NCBI GenBank assembly: GCA_036346355.1
Contig: CM070584.1
Span: forward strand, 27,560,039-27,624,038
DNA length: 64,000 nt
Origin: Rhipidocladum racemiflorum
Taxonomy: Eukaryota; Streptophyta; Magnoliopsida; Poales; Poaceae
Direction of reading: 5' to 3'
In this document: positions 59,563-64,000 of the stretch, piece by piece
Layout: each line of letters begins with the position of its first letter
Numbering within the stretch: position 1 is the first letter of the stretch
The notes under the pieces: generated by a model
The model's database searches: none
What the model was told of the DNA's origin: nothing
What the model saw: the letters and a program-made list of their open reading frames with translations, nothing else
Program-made: the position numbers and the translations under genes

Positions 59563-60553
59563 CGGGTTCTAAGACTCTAAATCAATTAAACGAGTACATC
59601 CTCACGTAGCTTAGGAAATTTCCTAACTTTTTCTAAGTATACGTAAAGACTAATTCGGACTCTAAAGTGGTTTAATCTATAGAATACCGTGATCTGTTCC
59701 AATCACGTCACAGTTTTTAACACATTCGGTAAAACGAGCATAACTTTCAAACGGCTTGGCGGAATTGGACGTTCTTTATACCCACTGAAATGTATTGAAG
59801 TTACCTACAACTTCTTGAACAGGCGGACGACCAAAATCCGAATCTAAATTGACTAACACCCAAACCCTAGGTCAACTGCTCATGTTGCCCGAAACAGAGA
59901 ACGTGGCAAACTCAAGATTCCATCTAATCTAACCAACTACAGCACCACGAATTGATCTAAAAACATGATAATAACCCTTAGAATAGTACCTAGACCAACC
60001 CCAAGGATTCCCATGGCCATACCTTCGCCCGACGCACGAAAACCCAACGGATCTCCTCCCGGTTCGCGCGATCACCTTCCTCGCTCCAAATCCACCGGAT
60101 CTCCTCGTCGCAGAGCGCTCCAATGGACGGATCTTCAAGGTGTTGAGGTGGATAACTCCCCTAGGGGCAGCAAGGGAGGTGGAGAGGTGGTGGAGGGGTG
60201 GTGGCGCAATGGGGAGATGTGGTGGGGGGCGGCTAGGAGGAGGATTGGGGGGGCGGCTAGGGCACACAAGGGGGGTGGGGGCGCACCAAGCAGGGGTTGG
60301 GCGCACATATGGTCAGCAGGAGGCCCCCAAACAGGACTCCTACTCCTAAATGGACTCAAACTCCTCCCCACTAAGGCCCACGACCCTTTCCCTTAGGCCC
60401 AAACTCCCCCGGAAAGGCCCAAACTCCCAGAAATGGCCCGAAAACGCAAATAAACCTCATACCGTATAGTTTCAACCTCCAATTCCATATTTCATAATGT
60501 TTTTGACCTCAACATTCACATTAAATAAGGTTACGACACTTCGTGGTGTCACA
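59563..60553 (-). mobile_element. F1 LTR E, 5' part only (cluster right end)
   Basis: It matches other F1 LTRs from a TACTCGGGTTCTAAGACTC block to the end GTGGTGTCACA. About 1.2 kb of the family LTR is missing on its low-coordinate side, replaced by the Gypsy-like fragment. The ATTGG copy at 60554-60558 pairs with 35417-35421, so this was the 5' LTR of the original insertion. Confidence 0.85.
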
Positions 60554-60838
60554 ATTGGACACTTTTGATTTTGAAAACGGAGTTTAAGCTTGCTCTCTTT
60601 GATGACTTTTTGAGGTCTAGAAAGCTTGGATATCAAGAGATGTAAAGTTCTTCTTTTCGAAAGTCCCGGTACGGTTTATATAGGCTACAGAATGAATATA
60701 GCCGTTATTGGCAAAATATTGCCGTTTGCCAATGTCAGGTTGACAAGACATGTCAAAATGATTACTTCTGATAAGTTCTAAAACAATTTACAATAAGCTC
60801 AATGCATGCCGGACTGACTTCAGTAAAAAAACCTTTTG

Positions 60839-61225
60839 CGCCGGACCAAGATGAGTTGGTCCGTCGTACACGTCTTGAGCAAAAATCAATCTGTCGTGAA
60901 ACAATGAAAAGCATGTTTGAGCCGGACCCAAAAACTTGGTCCGTCGTAGAAGACAAACTTACTGGTTTTGATTCGAGAAGGACTTAGAATCAACAACAAG
61001 TTCCACTAAGATTCACGTTTACGCCGGACCAAAAAAGCTGGTCCGTCGTGAACTTAAAGACTTGGTCTGTTGTGAACGACACACGCTCGGTTAGATTTTC
61101 AAAAGACTTGTTCACTGCGCCGGACCGAAAAACTTGGTCCGGCGTGAACTGTGTGTGCTCGGTATGAGTTCAGAGGAAAAGGCTTTTGCGCTGGACTAAG
61201 ATGGGCTTTGGTCCGGCGTGAATGT
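60839..61225. repeat. Array of five GCCGGACC / GGTCCG(T/G)CG hairpins
   Basis: Short inverted repeats with arms of about 9-12 bp and 4-8 base loops begin near 60839, 60921, 61022, 61117 and 61190, each followed by CGT(A/G)(A/C). They lie upstream of the minus-strand TATA box of LTR A, in its U3-like part. Confidence 0.8.
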
Positions 61226-61430
61226 GTTTTTTTTTGCTGAACAGAAAGAAAGGACTGAAATTCTCTGTTGAGGGAAAAGATTAAGTGACCTTTACTCCAA
61301 GTGATCTTAAAGAAATAGCCTATGAACCAAGGTACTGTACTTGTGCATAATCCCTCTTGATAGTACGGCTAAACTACAATAAACCTAGCTGCATGACTTG
61401 AACCATCTCCCAAGTCAAAACTAGAAACAT

Positions 61431-61716
61431 AAAAACCTTAGCCTTTGTCCTTCCTTAAAAAAAATATTCACTTCATCAAGGGTACAAAAGTTGATCACCA
61501 ACACCAAAACTCATGAACACCACTACTAAGAGATTAGGAGGCCTAGATGCTTTCAAGATTTTTTCTGAATTCTTACTTTATTTTGTCATCCTTAGATGCA
61601 TGGTCGGAACATGCCGCTGAACAATCTGTGGTTTCTGCTTGGGCTCCTGCAATGAAGAAGAAGAAGAGAGCTGTAGACAAGATAACCTCAGATGTGATGG
61701 CCACAACATCCCCCAC
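61431..61716. other. Unassigned DNA between two Sirevirus-like LTRs
   Basis: Nothing is recognised. On the minus strand a short frame has a hydrophobic run (ILSTALFFFFIAGAQA) that overlaps a TTCTTCTTCATTGCAG pyrimidine tract and acceptor-like site, so it is more likely an intron end than a signal peptide. Confidence 0.3.
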
Positions 61717-63536
61717 TGTAGGATCGAAGTATACGAATATAGCAATCAGAGGGGGGTGAATGATTGTGCGGAAGCTAAAACCAAATTCTTGACCTATTAA
61801 AAGTTCACCCAAAAACAGAACCAAATAATTGCCTCGTTTTCGACAAAAACAGAATGACAGAGGTTTGGTAAAACAAGAATTCCCGGAGATCCAACCGTCG
61901 AAACGATCTGAAATTTGGACACAAGAAACTAGATTCCAATACGAATCGAACCCAAAAAGAATCAGCTCGATCGGACTTTCGGATCAAAAGATATGAGCTT
62001 CGCAAGCTTGCTGATCCAGAACTTGACGAGAATCAATCTAATCAAAACTTCAAGATTAAACAAGAACGACAAAAGATTGATCAACTAGACTTTGAGAAAC
62101 ACTAGATCAATACCCTAGAGAGGTTTTTGATGGATCAAATCAAGATAAAACTTGAAGAACAAAACCAATCTAGAACTAGAACAAGCATGCAAACAAGAAC
62201 CAAAAGCGAAAATACGTAGCGACGTGGTTACTGTAGCACGCAAAAATCTTGGAAGAATTGATCTTTATTTCTTGTCTAAAATACTCTCATCAAAAGAGTA
62301 CAAACCCTAAAACCAAGCTCAAAGCTTGATGCGCTCAGCTCTCCTTGGTGCCTTTCAACAGGAGACCCCCCACCTATTTAAAGCACAACCCACAAAGAGT
62401 TCTGAATACGATTCCTATTCCCTAGAAGGAATCCGTATCCAACTCAACTCTACTTGGCCCAACCAGGCCGAGTACAACTCTTGCACGCGTATGGCAACCC
62501 TACCATACTCACGTGACTAACACTTTGCACGCTGTATGGCCACCGCCATACTCACGTGACTAACACTTTGCACGCGAATGACCTCCTGCCATTCTCACGT
62601 GACTAACCATTCTTCATGTGCACCATTCTCTTAGCCCGAACGTCCCGCATGACATCCTTGACCACCAAGACCTCGGTTCCTCCTGAACCTAGTCCCGAAC
62701 CTCAGTTCCTCCATGAACCTAGTTCCGGTCCCGTCATCGACCACATTCGCCTTCGAGCAATACACGCACATGAACAAACCACAAAACAAATCCGAGCACA
62801 AGTCCACGACTTGACTCAATGTCAATCCATGCAACTACTCACATGAGTATTGCATAAAGTCCACTTCAAAAGAAGCATCATGAAATCATTACAAATTTCA
62901 AATTCACATTCAAAATTCAAATCCAAATCGCTCAAAACCCTAATTGAGCGAAAACGCATTCACGACGGACAAACAAAGTTGGTCCGTTGTATAAGGAAAA
63001 GTTTCTGTTCCAAGAAGCCAACCAAACGGAAAAACACGTTCACAACGGACAAACAAAGTTGGTCCGTTGTACATGCTAAAAAATGGCTTCGGTCATGAGC
63101 TCAAAACAAGTTCACAACGGACCCGAAGCTTGTCCGCGCCAAACGTGCCACGCTTCGGTTTCACAAAAGTAAAACCCTAGAAAAAGTCCATTCACGACGG
63201 ACAAAAAGAATTAGTCCGTTGTACATGTGAAAATCTTGGTTCCAAGAAATTATCCAAACCGAAAAAGCTTGTTCACAACGGACCAAGAAAACTGTCCGTT
63301 GTACATGTGAAAATGACTTCGGTCATGGGCTCAAAAACATGTTCACAACAGACCCAAAAACAACGTCTGTCGCAGATGGGAAACTTATCGCTTCTTGAGA
63401 ACTTTGTCCTGCGCTAATGCGTAACTCATCTGCTTTCTTGTCAAATTGTCAAAACACATGAACAAACACATTTTGCAAATTCAAATCTAAGTTAATTTTT
63501 CAGTTCAAAGCCAATTTTTCAGCACATGATTTCACA
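61717..63536 (-). mobile_element. Sirevirus-like 3' LTR B, 1.82 kb
   Basis: On the plus strand it runs from TGTAGGATCG to GATTTCACA; on the minus strand it therefore starts TGTGAAATC and ends CGATCCTACA, with TG...CA ends. The polypurine tract lies directly behind its high-coordinate end, which makes it the 3' LTR of a minus-strand element that continues beyond the window. A minus-strand TATA box (GCTTTAAATAGG) lies near 62375. An AGAGGGGGGTGAATG block (about 61750), widespread in grass Copia LTRs, is present. The left end was chosen on the TG rule and is less certain. Confidence 0.65.
62962..63375. repeat. Array of six ACAACGGAC / GTCCGTTGT hairpins in LTR B
   Basis: Inverted repeats of about 9-10 bp arms begin near 62962, 63041, 63111, 63191, 63271 and 63342, about 70-80 bp apart, most followed by ACATG. 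The third has only a partial right arm. They lie in the U3 part, upstream of the minus-strand TATA box. Confidence 0.85.
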
Positions 63537-64000
63537 ATCTCCCCCTTGATGAAAACATTGGCAACACCACTTAGAATTGATCATTTGGCATTCACTTTAC
63601 CAAAGATTTTGAAATCCAAAGGATCAAAGACCAAAGTAAGAAAACACAGAAATCCCTCTTTGACCAAAATGCAAAACAAAATCTCCCCCTGAGAATAAAA
63701 ATGTGTGTGAATGTGCAATGCGCCCAAAAATTTCAAAAATTCTCCAAACTTCTCCCAAAATTCTCAAATTTCCAAATACAACTCTCCCTTTTTCTTTAAA
63801 CTTTTCAAAGAAAGATTTCCAAATTTCTCCCCCTTTGACAATGGATTCATCAAGAGTAAAAGAGAGAACAGGTTCAAAATTTTTCCTGAAACAAAGATTT
63901 CACCAAGAGAAACAAGGGAGTGCCAAGATAGGAAAAGATGAGCTCATTCGATCATATAACCTTATATATCACATAATATGCAAAATACATGATCTTGATG
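63537..64000 (-). mobile_element. Sirevirus-like internal 3' region with multiple polypurine tracts
   Basis: On the minus strand CAAGGGGGAGAT (63537-63548) abuts the LTR start. Two more G-rich tracts, CTCAGGGGGAGAT near 63681 and AAAGGGGGAGAAA near 63825, lie further inside. Several polypurine tracts of the AAGGGGGAGA type are characteristic of Sireviruses (plant Copia). No coding sequence is seen before the window ends. Confidence 0.7.

Larger units (their letters stand above)
35422..60553 (-). mobile_element. F1 LTR-retrotransposon cluster, 25.1 kb, bounded by ATTGG
   Basis: The left end is TGTAACACCCC at 35422 and the right end GTGGTGTCACA at 60553. ATTGG is repeated at 35417-35421 and 60554-60558. 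In between are five minus-oriented F1 LTRs or parts, internal regions with primer site and polypurine tracts, a whole plus-oriented F1 element, a truncated plus-oriented F1 LTR and a fragment of another LTR. One original F1 insertion with the outer duplication, then recombination between F1 copies and nested insertions, explains the arrangement. No gag or pol sequence is visible in any internal region, so F1 is a non-autonomous, LARD-like family. Confidence 0.85.
34955..61430 (-). mobile_element. Sirevirus-like LTR A, split by the F1 cluster (approximate ends)
   Basis: The two flanks of the F1 cluster, 34955-35421 and 60559-61430, join at the ATTGG duplication into one stretch of about 1.3 kb. 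On the minus strand there is a TATA box (CCTATATAAACC) near 60680. Upstream of it (higher coordinates) lies an array of GCCGGACC...GGTCCGTCG hairpins. This arrangement resembles the neighbouring LTR at 61717-63536. No open reading frame of note. The outer ends are not resolved. Confidence 0.45.

Noticed and set aside
61573..61824. Minus-strand frame with a hydrophobic run followed by AQAETTDCSAAC, like a secreted Cys-rich peptide.
   Set aside because: The hydrophobic run is a TTC-rich pyrimidine tract ending in an acceptor-like CAG, and the frame runs into the LTR. There is no mature domain or neighbour support.

Overview
The window is plant nuclear DNA made almost entirely of nested transposable elements. 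A large, repeat-rich grass genome is the best fit. The reasons are two Stowaway MITEs with TA duplications and CTCCCTC ends, plant LINE, hAT, MULE and Sirevirus-like signatures, and a Mutator-like transposase and plant-mobile-domain (PMD) gene of the kind common in grasses. No intact single-copy host gene is visible. The only recognisable host-type gene is a broken histone H3.3-like copy at 4.6-5.0 kb.

Left part (1-21.3 kb). 1-3.88 kb is the 5' end of a minus-strand Gypsy-type element (LTR plus decayed gag), split by a solo LTR of a family called F1 here (684-2873, duplication CTATC). A probable short CACTA-like element (about 4254-21317) carries the H3.3 pseudogene. It is split by a 3.4 kb solo LTR (5250-20957, duplication ATTTC), which is itself split by a 12.28 kb Mutator-like element (8127-20406). 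That element has a perfect 10-bp duplication (GTCATTTCTC) and long terminal inverted repeats. The ends carry 15 palindromes of about 21 bp at roughly 30-bp spacing. On its minus strand it carries a MURA-type transposase, a PMD gene and a gene with GRF-like zinc-finger motifs, all decayed. A further F1 solo LTR (14211-16667) sits inside the transposase's last coding part.

Middle (21.3-35.4 kb). A full-length LINE (21730-30698, about 5.9 kb without insertions) has a 14-16 bp duplication. A 706-bp hAT element (8-bp duplication) lies in its ORF1 and an F1 LTR (5-bp duplication) in its 3' UTR. Around it is an old local duplication of unique-looking DNA with two Stowaway MITEs. Then come a tRNA-like sequence, a 371-bp tandem duplication, an LTR-like tract and a decayed Gypsy reading frame of the Transposase_28 type.

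Right part (35.0-64 kb). A Sirevirus-like LTR (minus) is split by a 25.1 kb F1 cluster (35422-60553) bounded by ATTGG on both sides. F1 is a non-coding LTR retrotransposon with LTRs of about 2.2 kb, an initiator-Met-tRNA primer site and a G-rich polypurine tract. The cluster has LTR-internal-LTR-internal-LTR order, a younger F1 element inserted in the opposite orientation (44228-50624), a further truncated F1 LTR, and a fragment of an unrelated LTR. The window ends in a second Sirevirus-like LTR (61717-63536) and its internal region.

The genes do not form a host pathway. Relative ages follow from which insertion splits which. Boundaries backed by target-site duplications are exact; the others are marked approximate.
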